This document shows, one piece after another, positions 1-6,180 of a stretch of 11,222 bases of DNA. The position numbers were made by a program, and so were the translations under genes. The DNA comes from an uncultured bacterium. GTDB lineage: Bacteria; Verrucomicrobiota; Lentisphaeria; Victivallales; Victivallaceae. The DNA lies in the NCBI GenBank assembly GCA_949286445.1, contig CASECL010000266.1, positions 1 to 11,222 of the forward strand, read 5' to 3'. Position 1 is the first letter of the stretch. The number at the start of each line of letters is the position of its first letter. Under the pieces are notes generated by a model. That model was not told where the DNA came from. It searched no databases and was given only the letters and a program-made list of their open reading frames with translations.

Positions 1-7
1 AAAAAAA

Positions 8-84
8 TGGTACACCCATAGGGATTTGAACCCCAAACCTTCTGGTCCGTAGCCAGACGCTCTATCCAATTGAGCTATGGGTGC
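8..84 (-). tRNA. tRNA-Arg (anticodon ACG)
   Basis: Read on the minus strand, the sequence folds into a complete cloverleaf. The acceptor stem pairs GCACCCA with TGGGTGT (one G-U pair at the end), the D-stem pairs GCTC with GAGC, and the anticodon stem pairs TCTGG with CCAGA around the loop CTACGGA. The T-arm has the loop TTCAAAT. The anticodon in the loop is ACG, which after A-to-I editing reads CGU, CGC and CGA arginine codons. The 3' CCA is encoded (positions 8-10), preceded by discriminator A. A run of seven T residues on the transcribed strand follows directly (positions 1-7) and may serve for termination. The gene is about 90 nt downstream of the small coiled-coil gene on the same strand and appears to have its own promoter at 134-161. 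Confidence 0.97.
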
Positions 85-98
85 ACACTAAAACAGCC

Positions 99-120
99 GC
101 AGAGATACTGCCACCTCTGC
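99..120 (-). other. Hairpin in the tRNA-Arg leader
   Basis: GCAGAG (99-104) and CTCTGC (115-120) form a perfect 6-bp stem with a 10-nt loop. On the minus strand the stem is followed by GGCTGTTTTAG. It lies between the predicted transcription start and the tRNA. It could be a processing site for the 5' leader or a weak terminator for the HD operon. The T-run is short and not adjacent to the stem, so a terminator call is uncertain. Confidence 0.35.
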
Positions 121-133
121 TGACCGCTCTATT

Positions 134-161
134 AAGATACCATTTCTTTTAAAAATGTCAA
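134..161 (-). promoter_or_regulatory. Sigma70-type promoter of the tRNA-Arg gene
   Basis: On the minus strand a perfect -35 box TTGACA (156-161) is followed after 16 bp by TATCTT (134-139). This is close to the sigma70 consensus. It predicts a transcription start near 127 and a leader of about 40 nt before the tRNA. It lies in the gap after the stop codon of the upstream gene, so the tRNA is likely transcribed independently of the HD operon. This comes from consensus matching only. Confidence 0.6.
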
Positions 162-171
162 GCCGGAATAG

Positions 172-597
172 TTACTTTTTTTCAATTTTATTGCGTAATT
201 TGCGGAAATCATGCTCCAAATCCACAATTCTGGTCTGTTCATATTCCAGACGGGCTATCCGTTCCTCCAGCTTGGAAATACGTTTCAGCAGCGCATTTTC
301 ACTTGATTCAACCGCCGGAACAGCAGACTTTTCAGCGATTTCCGTTGATACTTTGACACCTGCTTTTTCCTGTTCCTCCTGCATGGCGGCAGTCGGCACA
401 GAAACGTTTACACCTTTCTTCAGTTCCGCCGGAGCCGGAGAACGCAGTGAACGGATACTCAGAAAAAGTACTACATTCAACACCAGCGAAAGCAGAAGTG
501 CCACGCTCAACAGCCCGTAACGCAGCTTTAATTTGCCCTTTGTCCCCGCCGGAGGACCGAAAAGTTCATTCAACCGTTCTTCACTTAATTTTTCCAT
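172..597 (-). CDS. Small single-pass membrane protein with C-terminal coiled coil, unknown function
   Basis: The 141-residue product belongs to no family I recognise. It has a short charged N-terminus with a GPP segment (14-16) and a basic patch (19-26), then one hydrophobic helix at about residues 27-49. A low-complexity Ala/Glu/Val/Ser linker follows (about 55-98). The C-terminal helix (about 100-141) is strongly charged and has heptad-like Leu/Ile spacing, which suggests a coiled coil. Positive charges before the helix favour an N-in topology with the coiled coil outside the cytoplasm. The start overlaps the end of the HD-domain gene by 17 nt, and a GAGGAG ribosome binding site lies inside that gene, so the two are probably translated together. 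It might be a structural or oligomerising envelope protein, but that is inference. Confidence 0.75.
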   Translation of the reverse strand: MEKLSEERLNELFGPPAGTKGKLKLRYGLLSVALLLSLVLNVVLFLSIRSLRSPAPAELKKGVNVSVPTAAMQEEQEKAGVKVSTEIAEKSAVPAVESSENALLKRISKLEERIARLEYEQTRIVDLEHDFRKLRNKIEKK

Positions 598-1249
598 TTA
601 TTCTGCACTCCTCATTCAGTTGATCAAAAAAATTCTTCATGAATGCAAGCCGTTTTTCCCCCTCTTCCCGGCCCGCTTCCGTCAGCATCACATCAGGCAG
701 ACGGCTTAATTTAACCAGGTATTCCCGGTAGGCCGTGTCTTCACGGCTGTATTCCGGTGCCGCCAGAGCCGCTTCCCTGGTGTTATGCAGTTTTGCCCCC
801 TCCCGGCCAGCAAACAGAAACGCCCGCCCGACGCCAACCGCCCCCAGTGAATCCAGTTTGTCCGCGTCATAGAGAATTTTGGCTTCCAGACTTTCCGGCG
901 TTTCCCCGCCGCGGTAACGGTGTGTCCGCACACAGGCTGATACTTTTTTTGCCAGTTCCGCCGGAGCTTCGGTATCCAGCAATATTTTTTCTGCGATCAC
1001 CGCCCCTTGCCGGGCATGGCATACTTTGCCCTTTGACGCCAGCTCCTCCGGGCGGGCGACATCGTGAAGCACCGCGGCTAAAATTGTTATCTCCCGGTCC
1101 GCTTCCGGGATTTTTTCACACAGAAACAACGCGTTTCCGGTTACCCTCATTGTATGGTCAAAATCATGGCAGCCGGGTGAGTCCGCCAGATGTTTTTTTA
1201 CCGCTTCCATTACCGCAGGCAAAAAACGGGAAAATTTTTCTTCTGTCAT
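581..1249 (-). CDS. HD-domain metal-dependent phosphohydrolase (YedJ/YpgQ-like)
   Basis: This 222-residue cytoplasmic protein has the HD-superfamily metal ligands in order: H32 in the HDFDH segment, H62-D63 in LHDVARPEE, H78, H110 and D130 in DADKLDSLGAVG. The last motif is typical of the YedJ/YpgQ branch (COG1418), which is about this length and acts on phosphoester or nucleotide substrates. The substrate here cannot be read from the sequence. The ATG has GGAG 8 nt upstream (1258-1261). It is the first gene of a two-gene minus-strand operon and overlaps the downstream coiled-coil gene by 17 nt. Transcription probably starts at the divergent promoter region 1273-1301. A long open frame antisense to this gene (757-1305) is a shadow. 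The family call is firm and the reaction is open. Confidence 0.9.
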   Translation of the reverse strand: MTEEKFSRFLPAVMEAVKKHLADSPGCHDFDHTMRVTGNALFLCEKIPEADREITILAAVLHDVARPEELASKGKVCHARQGAVIAEKILLDTEAPAELAKKVSACVRTHRYRGGETPESLEAKILYDADKLDSLGAVGVGRAFLFAGREGAKLHNTREAALAAPEYSREDTAYREYLVKLSRLPDVMLTEAGREEGEKRLAFMKNFFDQLNEECRINGKIK

Positions 1250-1277
1250 TTGTCAATCTCCATTTCGGTGTTACATT
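1250..1277 (+). promoter_or_regulatory. Candidate promoter of the LOG-family gene
   Basis: TTGTCA (1250-1255) and TACATT (1272-1277) are 16 bp apart on the plus strand. The predicted transcript starts near 1284, about 45 nt before the ATG at 1328. The -10 hexamer nearly coincides with that of the minus-strand promoter. This is a consensus match only. Confidence 0.35.
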
Positions 1278-1301
1278 AATTCCGGAAAGGTTGTTTTTCA
1301 A
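1273..1301 (-). promoter_or_regulatory. Candidate promoter of the HD-domain operon
   Basis: On the minus strand TTGAAA (1296-1301) and TAATGT (1273-1278) are separated by 17 bp. The predicted start lies about 17 nt before the HD gene's ATG. The -10 box overlaps that of the candidate opposite promoter, so the two could interfere. This is a consensus match only. Confidence 0.4.
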
Positions 1302-1327
1302 GTAAGAAAGAGGGAGATTATCGCACT

Positions 1328-2038
1328 ATGTACACGCAAAACTGTTCCGTTCATCCCAGCCGTCAGGCTTTCACCTCCAATTACGAATTCATCAAGTCCG
1401 ACAGCTGGCGGATACTGCGCATCATGTCGGAATTTGTTGATTCTTTCGAAAAAATGGGACAGGATAATGACCGTCTGGCCGCGGTTTTCGGTTCGGCCAG
1501 GACGCCGCAGGATCACCCGGATTTCCTTGAAGCCAAAAAAATCGGCGGACTGCTGGCCAAGGCCGGATACGGGGTCCTTACCGGCGGCGGAAGCGGTATT
1601 ATGGGGGCGGCCAATCAGGGGGCTTATGAGGCGGGAGCGGTTTCCGTGGGGCTGAATATTGAGTTGCCCCATGAACAGAAGCCAAATCCTTATCAGACCA
1701 AGGGATTGTTTTTTCACTATTTTTTCACCCGCAAGGTGTGTTTTCTGAAATATTCCACTGCGGTGGTGATATTTCCCGGCGGATTCGGCACGATGGATGA
1801 ATTTTTTGAACTGCTCACTATGACGCAGACTTATAAAATAAATCATATACCCATTGTGCTGGTGCGGAGTGAATTCTGGAACGGATTGTTCCGCTGGCTG
1901 AAAAATGTTATGCTCAAAGACAGTTTCATAAGCAGAGATGATTTGGAACTCTTCAAGATTGTGGACACCGCGGAGGAGGCGGTGGAATACATCAATGAGT
2001 GCCACCGTTACTGTTTTTCCACCGTCAAGGAGGAGTGA
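1328..2038 (+). CDS. TIGR00730/LOG-family Rossmann-fold protein (putative nucleoside 5'-monophosphate phosphoribohydrolase)
   Basis: The 236-residue product carries the two LOG-family signatures: the glycine-rich loop TGGGSGIMGA (85-94) and PGGFGTMDE (150-158), which includes the catalytic Glu158. R135 and K136 sit at the usual substrate-contact position. LOG proteins cleave the N-glycosidic bond of nucleoside monophosphates, releasing a base and ribose 5-phosphate. They were long annotated as lysine decarboxylases, which is incorrect. The N-terminal segment WRILRIMSEFVDSF (27-40) before FGSART matches the longer bacterial subgroup and supports the first ATG, which has GGGAG 11 nt upstream. 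The plant hormone-type substrate of the eukaryotic members need not apply here. The gene stands alone, divergent from the HD operon, and is followed by a hairpin with a T-run (2061-2146). Confidence 0.9.
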   Translation: MYTQNCSVHPSRQAFTSNYEFIKSDSWRILRIMSEFVDSFEKMGQDNDRLAAVFGSARTPQDHPDFLEAKKIGGLLAKAGYGVLTGGGSGIMGAANQGAYEAGAVSVGLNIELPHEQKPNPYQTKGLFFHYFFTRKVCFLKYSTAVVIFPGGFGTMDEFFELLTMTQTYKINHIPIVLVRSEFWNGLFRWLKNVMLKDSFISRDDLELFKIVDTAEEAVEYINECHRYCFSTVKEE

Positions 2039-2060
2039 GGCGTTTTTTGCTGTCACCGGT

Positions 2061-2146
2061 AAAAACCGCTCTTAATTTCAGCGATAAAGTATTGTAAAAG
2101 GTGGAAAAATCTCTATCGGCGTGCTAAATTATAGAGCGGTTTTTTT
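2061..2146 (+). terminator. Long imperfect hairpin with T-run, probable terminator
   Basis: AAAAACCGCTCT (2061-2072) and AGAGCGGTTTTT (2133-2144) form a perfect 12-bp stem. Further pairs continue inward: AATTT with AAATT (2074-2078/2126-2130), AGC with GCT, and GATA with TATC. Most of the 84 nt can therefore fold into one bulged hairpin ending in seven T residues (2140-2146). It begins 22 nt after the stop of the LOG-family gene, so it is a plausible terminator for it. The A-run on the opposite side could make it bidirectional. The length is unusual for a simple terminator. It could also be a structured RNA in the leader of the DUF1015 gene, or a decayed miniature inverted-repeat element. Confidence 0.5.
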
Positions 2147-2181
2147 ATTTATCAAAACAGAAATTTCTGGAGTATTTTTTT

Positions 2182-3411
2182 ATGGCTACTTTAAATCCTT
2201 TCAACGGCTTGGTGCCGCCGCCGGAAAAAGCGGCATTGGTGGCCGCAGTTCCCTACGATGTGGTTGATTCCCGGGAGGCCGCGGCTCTGGCGGCAGGCAA
2301 TGAATTGAGTTTTCTGCATGTTTCCCGCCCGGAAATCGATCTGCCTGCCAGCACGGATCTGCATGACGACATGGTTTACGAACAGGCGGGAAAGGCTTTT
2401 GAACGGCTGAAGAAACTGGTTCCGCTGACTAATGACCGGGAGAAACACCTTTATCTTTACCGCCTGGAGATGGGAAGCCAGATTCAGACCGGGGTGATCG
2501 GGGCGGCTTCAGCGGAAGAATACAATCAGGGAATTATCAAAAAACATGAAAAAACCCGCCAGGATAAAGAAGATGACCGTACCCGTCATGTAATGACTTT
2601 GCGTTCTCATACCGGTCCAGCCTTTTTCACCTACCGCGATGTGGCGGCGATTGACAAACTGGTGGCAGAAGAGACGAAACAGCCTGCGCTTTTTGATTTC
2701 ACTGCCCCGGACGGCATCCGGCATACGGTTTGGCGTCTGGATGCGGAAAAGAGTCTGGAGCTGTCAAAACTCTTTCAGAGCGTTCCCTGTTTCTATATTG
2801 CTGACGGTCATCACCGCAGTGCCGCGGCGGCGCGGACTCAGAAAGAATGTGCGCCCAAAAACCCCAATCATACCGGAAAAGAGGATTACAACTACTTTCT
2901 GACGGTGGCTTTTCCCGCCAGTCAGCTGAAAATATTGCCCTACAACCGGGCGGTGAAAACGCTTAACGGCCTGACCGCAGATCAGTTTCTGGCGGCGGTG
3001 GCGGAAAAGTTCAACGTTTCCGAATGCGCCGACGGCGAAGCCGCTGCATCAGGGACGTTCAAAATTTACCTGGGAGGGAAATGGTACGAAGCGGTACCGA
3101 AGTTTGACATATCCGCTCTGGACGTGATCAAACGGCTGGATGTATCTATTTTGCAGGACAACGTGCTTGATCCCATACTGGGTATTACCGATCCCCGCAC
3201 CAGCAAAGAAATTGATTTTATCGGCGGTATCCGGGGCACTGGTGAACTGGTAAAACTGGTTAATTCCGGACGTTATGCGGTGGCGTTTTCGATGTATCCG
3301 ACCACGGTAAAACAGCTTATGGATATTGCCGATGCCGGTGAAATCATGCCGCCGAAATCAACCTGGTTTGAACCCAAGCTCCGGGATGGACTGGTTTGCC
3401 ACGATTTTTAA
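2182..3411 (+). CDS. DUF1015 family protein
   Basis: The 409-residue length is typical of DUF1015. Characteristic segments are VPYDVV near the N-terminus (23-28), a charged HEKT...ED-RTRHV stretch (122-137) and the signature YIADGHHRSAAAAR (205-218). The last has paired histidines that look like a catalytic or metal site. No signal peptide or membrane segment is visible, so it is probably cytoplasmic. The biochemical function of the family is unknown to me. In several anaerobes the family occurs near amino-acid biosynthesis genes, and here an aminotransferase begins 51 bp downstream in the same direction, which hints at a role in amino-acid or phosphoester metabolism. The ATG has CTGGAG (2167-2172) upstream. 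Open frames within it on the opposite strand are shadows. Confidence 0.92.
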   Translation: MATLNPFNGLVPPPEKAALVAAVPYDVVDSREAAALAAGNELSFLHVSRPEIDLPASTDLHDDMVYEQAGKAFERLKKLVPLTNDREKHLYLYRLEMGSQIQTGVIGAASAEEYNQGIIKKHEKTRQDKEDDRTRHVMTLRSHTGPAFFTYRDVAAIDKLVAEETKQPALFDFTAPDGIRHTVWRLDAEKSLELSKLFQSVPCFYIADGHHRSAAAARTQKECAPKNPNHTGKEDYNYFLTVAFPASQLKILPYNRAVKTLNGLTADQFLAAVAEKFNVSECADGEAAASGTFKIYLGGKWYEAVPKFDISALDVIKRLDVSILQDNVLDPILGITDPRTSKEIDFIGGIRGTGELVKLVNSGRYAVAFSMYPTTVKQLMDIADAGEIMPPKSTWFEPKLRDGLVCHDF

Positions 3412-3462
3412 TCGAAGTGTGATATTTGCGCAATATTTTTTATCATATAAGGAAAAAGCGTT

Positions 3463-4650
3463 ATGAACAGTGCTTTTGAAAAGTTTGAAAAATACATTAC
3501 TCCCACTTATTCCCCCAAGCAGCTTTTTGTCCGGGGCAGCGGGGCGTATCTCTGGGATGATCAGGATGAAAAATTTCTGGACTTTGCCAGCGGCATAAGC
3601 GTTTGCAATCTGGGTCACGCCCATCCTTACATTGCCGATGCGGTTTGCGAACAGGCCCGCAAACTGCTGCATGTATCCAATCTTTATCTCAATCCGGTCA
3701 CTCCGGTTTTGGCGGAAACCCTGATAAAGAAGTGTTTTGACGGCACGGTGTTCTTTGCCAACAGCGGGGCGGAAGCCAACGAGGGAATGATTAAATTTGC
3801 CCGCAAATACGGCAATGCCAAAGGGAAAAATGAAATTATTTCCATGGATAACTCTTTTCATGGCAGGACTTTGGCTGCTCTTGCCGCCACCGGGCGTGCC
3901 AAATACCGGGCGGGCTTTGAGCCGGATACCCCCGGATTTAAACAGGTGAAATTCAATGATATTGAGGCATTGCGCTCTGCGGTAACGGATAAGACCTGTG
4001 CTATTATGCTTGAGCCGGTGCAGGGCGAGGGCGGAATTCTTCCGGCGGACCGGGAATATCTCAAGCAGGTGCGCGCGCTGTGCGATGAAAAAGATATTCT
4101 GCTGCTTTTTGACGAAGTGCAGTGCGGCATGGGGCGTATCGGTACGATGTATGCCTACCAGTCATTCGGCGTTGAGCCGGATGCGCTTTCCATGGCCAAG
4201 GCGATTGCCAATGGTTTCCCGATGGGCGCATTTATTATTAAACGCAAATATCATGATGTGCTGAAAGCCGGCATGCACGCCTCCACATTTGGCGGTACTC
4301 CGATTATCAGCCGGGCGGCCCTGGCGGTTCAGGAGGTTTTCGAGCGGGACAATGTTCTGGAAAACTGCCGCGAACAGGGCGCGTATCTGATGAGTGAACT
4401 CCGACGGATTACTGCAAAATATGATTTTGTCAAAGAGGTCCGCGGCATGGGATTGATGATCGGAGTGGTGCTGGATTTCCCGGCGGCTCCGCTGCAGGCT
4501 GAAATGCTTAAGCAGAAACTGGTTACTTTGACGGCTGGCGAAAATGTTCTCCGTCTGCTGCCGCCCTTGATTATTTCCCGGGCGGAAGTTGATGAAGGCG
4601 TGGCGAAAATTGCCGCCGGATTGGAGGCTTTTGCCGCTTCCCGCGGTTAA
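3463..4650 (+). CDS. argD: Acetylornithine/succinyl-diaminopimelate-type aminotransferase (ArgD-like, PLP class III)
   Basis: The 395-residue product has the full fold-type I, class III aminotransferase set: FASGISVCNLGHAHP (41-55), NSGAEANE (100-107), SFHGRT (131-136), EPVQGEGG (184-191) and FDEVQCGMGR (216-225) with D217 contacting the PLP ring nitrogen. Lys246 in SMAKAIANGFPMGA forms the Schiff base, followed by STFGGTP (274-280) and RLLPPL (364-369). These match ArgD, which converts N-acetylglutamate semialdehyde and glutamate to N-acetylornithine and 2-oxoglutarate in arginine synthesis. Many ArgD enzymes also act on lysine-pathway or succinylated substrates, so the exact substrate is inferred. 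No other arg gene is present; the neighbour is DUF1015. AAGGA lies 9 nt before the ATG. It is complete with no missing catalytic residue. Confidence 0.9.
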   Translation: MNSAFEKFEKYITPTYSPKQLFVRGSGAYLWDDQDEKFLDFASGISVCNLGHAHPYIADAVCEQARKLLHVSNLYLNPVTPVLAETLIKKCFDGTVFFANSGAEANEGMIKFARKYGNAKGKNEIISMDNSFHGRTLAALAATGRAKYRAGFEPDTPGFKQVKFNDIEALRSAVTDKTCAIMLEPVQGEGGILPADREYLKQVRALCDEKDILLLFDEVQCGMGRIGTMYAYQSFGVEPDALSMAKAIANGFPMGAFIIKRKYHDVLKAGMHASTFGGTPIISRAALAVQEVFERDNVLENCREQGAYLMSELRRITAKYDFVKEVRGMGLMIGVVLDFPAAPLQAEMLKQKLVTLTAGENVLRLLPPLIISRAEVDEGVAKIAAGLEAFAASRG

Positions 4651-4675
4651 GCACAAAAAATTGTTCCGTTTTCAC

Positions 4676-4705
4676 CCGTAACCTGGTACAGTATTCCGGT
4701 TACGG
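4676..4705 (+). terminator. Hairpin downstream of argD
   Basis: CCGTAACC (4676-4683) and GGTTACGG (4698-4705) form a perfect 8-bp stem with a 14-nt loop, 26 nt after the argD stop. No T-run follows on either strand, so it is not a standard intrinsic terminator. It could stabilise the 3' end of the argD mRNA or act with Rho. Confidence 0.35.
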
Positions 4706-4712
4706 CATGAAA

Positions 4713-4724
4713 CGGCGGCCGCCG
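4713..4724. repeat. Perfect 12-bp GC palindrome
   Basis: CGGCGGCCGCCG is its own reverse complement. It lies just upstream of the tandem repeats and shares its last three bases with the CCGGA/TCCGG inverted repeat (4722-4737). It could be an operator half-site cluster or simply part of the GC-rich repeat background. Confidence 0.4.
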
Positions 4725-4735
4725 GAATATTATCC

Positions 4736-4807
4736 GGGTGCGGTGTGCTTCTATTTTGAGGGTGCGGTGTGCTTCTATTTTGAGGGTGCCGTGAGCTTCT
4801 TTGTTGA
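4736..4807 (+). repeat. 24-bp tandem direct repeat, three units plus degenerate continuation
   Basis: Units at 4736-4759 and 4760-4783 are identical (GGGTGCGGTGTGC then TTCTATTTTGA). The third (4784-4807) differs at four positions. Looser copies with the pattern GGTGC...GCATCTCC-TTTGG continue to about 4880. The identical pair indicates recent duplication. The period is divisible by three, but a stop codon interrupts the forward frame in unit three. The array lies about 255-330 bp upstream of the exbB start. Confidence 0.85.
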
Positions 4808-4930
4808 GGGTGCGGGGGTGCATCTCCTTTTGGGGTGCTGGGTCGCATCTCCCTTTGGTGCGGGGGTGCTTTTCCCGCTGTGATGCAGGTAGTTTCTTCT
4901 CCGGGGGGGCAGGGAACAGGGCGGATGGTA

Positions 4931-4988
4931 AAACAAATCGGGATGATGCGGAAAATAAATCGGGATCGGTTCGGAAAATAAAGCGGAT
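4931..4988 (+). repeat. 22-23-bp imperfect tandem repeat, three copies
   Basis: The core AAA(c/t)AAA(t/g)CGGGAT recurs at 4931, 4953 and 4976, the last with GCGGAT. Spacing is 22 then 23 bp. The family is distinct from the upstream 24-bp one. The uneven period argues against selection for a reading frame. Confidence 0.6.
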
Positions 4989-5062
4989 TGCTGCGGCGTC
5001 AATTGCGGATTTTTTCCGGGAGAAACAAAAAATAAAAGAATAGAAAGGATCGGGGCTTTTTT

Positions 5063-5689
5063 ATGGACTTTATCAACATGATGCTTGCCGGAGGACCGGT
5101 GATGTGGCTGTTGCTGTTGGGGGGCGTGGTGGCTCTGATGCTCTTTTTGTACAAAAGTTTTCAGTTTCACCGGGATGAAGTGAATGTGCGTGAATTGATT
5201 ACCGGACTGACCAATGTGCTTGACCGGGATGGTTATGTAGAGGCCATCACCCTGTGTGACAATACCCCCGGCCCGGCGGCTAAAGTTCTGGCGTCGGTTA
5301 TTCTTGCCGCCCGCGGCGGAGATAATGACCTCAACCGGGCGGTGGAAGACGCCGGATTGGATGAAGTACCCAAACTTGAGAGCATGCTTTCCCTCCTTGA
5401 AGCCATCGGTTATCTCGCTCCCCTGCTGGGACTGCTGGGTACGGTTCTGGGGATGATGAACGCATTTTTCCAGCTGGGCGGCACTCAGACTTCACTTATT
5501 TCCCAGGATAAACTTATTCCCGGGGTTACCATGGCTCTGATGACTACGGCGGCAGGATTGACTTTGGCGATATGCTGTTACGCCGCTTACACCTATCTGT
5601 ACAACCGGGTCCGCCACCTGGTGCTGGATATGGAACGGGGCGCAAGCGAAATGGTGGCTTACCTCGAACGCCGGAGAAATGAAAAATGA
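5063..5689 (+). CDS. exbB: MotA/TolQ/ExbB proton channel family protein (ExbB-like)
   Basis: The 208-residue product has the ExbB/TolQ plan: one N-terminal membrane helix (about 12-30), a cytoplasmic domain (about 31-108) and two further helices (about 112-136 and 155-178). The signatures PLLGLLGTVLGMMNAF (120-135) and ALMTTAAGLTLAI (158-170) are typical, and T127 and T161/T162 match the conserved pore threonines. ExbB forms the inner-membrane pentamer of proton-driven motors that energise outer-membrane uptake or envelope maintenance with ExbD and a TonB- or TolA-like partner. Here CC (171-172) replaces the proline usually found after the conserved glycine-rich stretch of the last helix. ATG is preceded by CGGGG and AAAGGA. 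The gene overlaps exbD by 4 nt. It could equally be called tolQ; nearby TolB or Pal genes would decide, and none is present. Confidence 0.92.
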   Translation: MDFINMMLAGGPVMWLLLLGGVVALMLFLYKSFQFHRDEVNVRELITGLTNVLDRDGYVEAITLCDNTPGPAAKVLASVILAARGGDNDLNRAVEDAGLDEVPKLESMLSLLEAIGYLAPLLGLLGTVLGMMNAFFQLGGTQTSLISQDKLIPGVTMALMTTAAGLTLAICCYAAYTYLYNRVRHLVLDMERGASEMVAYLERRRNEK

Positions 5690-6147
5690 ACCGCCGGTTT
5701 TTCCATCGGAAATTCAGATTGTCGCTGCGGCCGTTTCCCCGTTTCCCGATTCTGGTGGCACTGGCAAATCTGTTTTTTCTGCTGCTGATTTTTATTATGA
5801 TTTCCAGCATGTATGTTCAGGTGTCCGGGATTGAAGTTACCCTGCCGGAACTTTACATGCCCGGCAGCGCGAGGGTGGAGCGTTTTATCATCACCATAAC
5901 TTCAGCGGAAAACGGCAATCAGATCTATTTCAATGACCAGCCGTTGTCCATGGATAAACTGGCAGAGCAGCTGGCGCGTACCCGGGATGTTTCACGCAGC
6001 CGGGTGGTGGTGGTAATGGCAGACCGTAAGTCTTCACACGAGACGCTGATGAAAGTCTGCAATCTGGCCGCCAAAGCCGGACTGGGAGTTTTTCTGGCGG
6101 CGGCTCCGGAAAACGGCCGGATGGAGACCACTTTTGGTGAACGTTAA
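5686..6147 (+). CDS. exbD: ExbD/TolR-like biopolymer transport protein with Asn in place of the membrane Asp
   Basis: The 153-residue product has a basic N-terminus, one membrane helix (about 20-42) and a periplasmic domain containing GIEVTLPE (48-55). The domain resembles the ExbD/TolR fold, with the segment RVVVVMADRKSSHETLMKV (about 105-123). In ExbD and TolR, one Asp in the helix carries protons through the ExbB/TolQ pore. Aligning the helix with the usual pattern (D-hydrophobic run-IFM) puts Asn28 at that position, and no other acidic residue occurs in the helix. Similar Asn-containing ExbD sequences occur in some Verrucomicrobia-like lineages as far as I recall. It starts in an ATGA overlap with exbB and has GGAG 9 nt upstream inside exbB, so the two are translationally coupled. 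Confidence 0.88.
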   Translation: MNRRFFHRKFRLSLRPFPRFPILVALANLFFLLLIFIMISSMYVQVSGIEVTLPELYMPGSARVERFIITITSAENGNQIYFNDQPLSMDKLAEQLARTRDVSRSRVVVVMADRKSSHETLMKVCNLAAKAGLGVFLAAAPENGRMETTFGER

Positions 6148-6180
6148 ATTCATTGATTAATGTAACGGGCCGGAAGAGAG

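Larger units (their letters stand above)
4651..5062 (+). other. 412-bp repeat-rich intergenic region between argD and the exbB cluster
   Basis: This stretch has no gene I can support. From left to right it holds a hairpin (4676-4705), a GC palindrome (4713-4724), a small inverted repeat CCGGA/TCCGG (4722-4737), 24-bp tandem repeats (4736-4807, degenerating to about 4880) and a second set of 22-23-bp repeats (4931-4988). One open frame runs from a TTG at 4801 to 5043 (80 codons) and ends 19 nt before exbB. It has a Cys/Gly-rich first half and a charged second half, overlaps both repeat sets and has no recognisable domain. I consider it more likely non-coding repeat sequence or leader than a gene. 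No strong sigma70 promoter for exbB stands out. Confidence 0.6.

Noticed and set aside
8..171. Integration site or mobile element at the tRNA gene
   Set aside because: tRNA genes often serve as attachment sites, but no integrase, direct repeat of the tRNA 3' end or foreign genes are seen. The 3' side lies beyond the window edge, so it cannot be assessed further.
757..1305. Plus-strand open frame of 182 codons opposite the HD gene
   Set aside because: It is antisense to a gene with clear HD motifs, is Pro/Arg rich and shows no domain, as expected for a shadow frame.
1298..2056. Minus-strand open frame of 252 codons opposite the LOG-family gene
   Set aside because: The plus strand carries unmistakable LOG motifs. 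The minus product has no recognisable pattern.
2182..4650. Complete arginine biosynthesis operon
   Set aside because: Only an ArgD-like gene is present with a DUF1015 neighbour. No argB, argC, argF or argJ is visible.
3358..4656. Several minus-strand open frames over argD
   Set aside because: They are shadows of a gene with complete class III aminotransferase motifs.
4736..4880. CRISPR array
   Set aside because: The 24-bp units are directly adjacent with no unique spacers, and no cas gene is present.
4775..5170. Minus-strand open frame of 131 codons through the repeats into exbB
   Set aside because: It is His/Pro/Gln/Lys rich low-complexity sequence derived from the repeats and overlaps the real exbB start.
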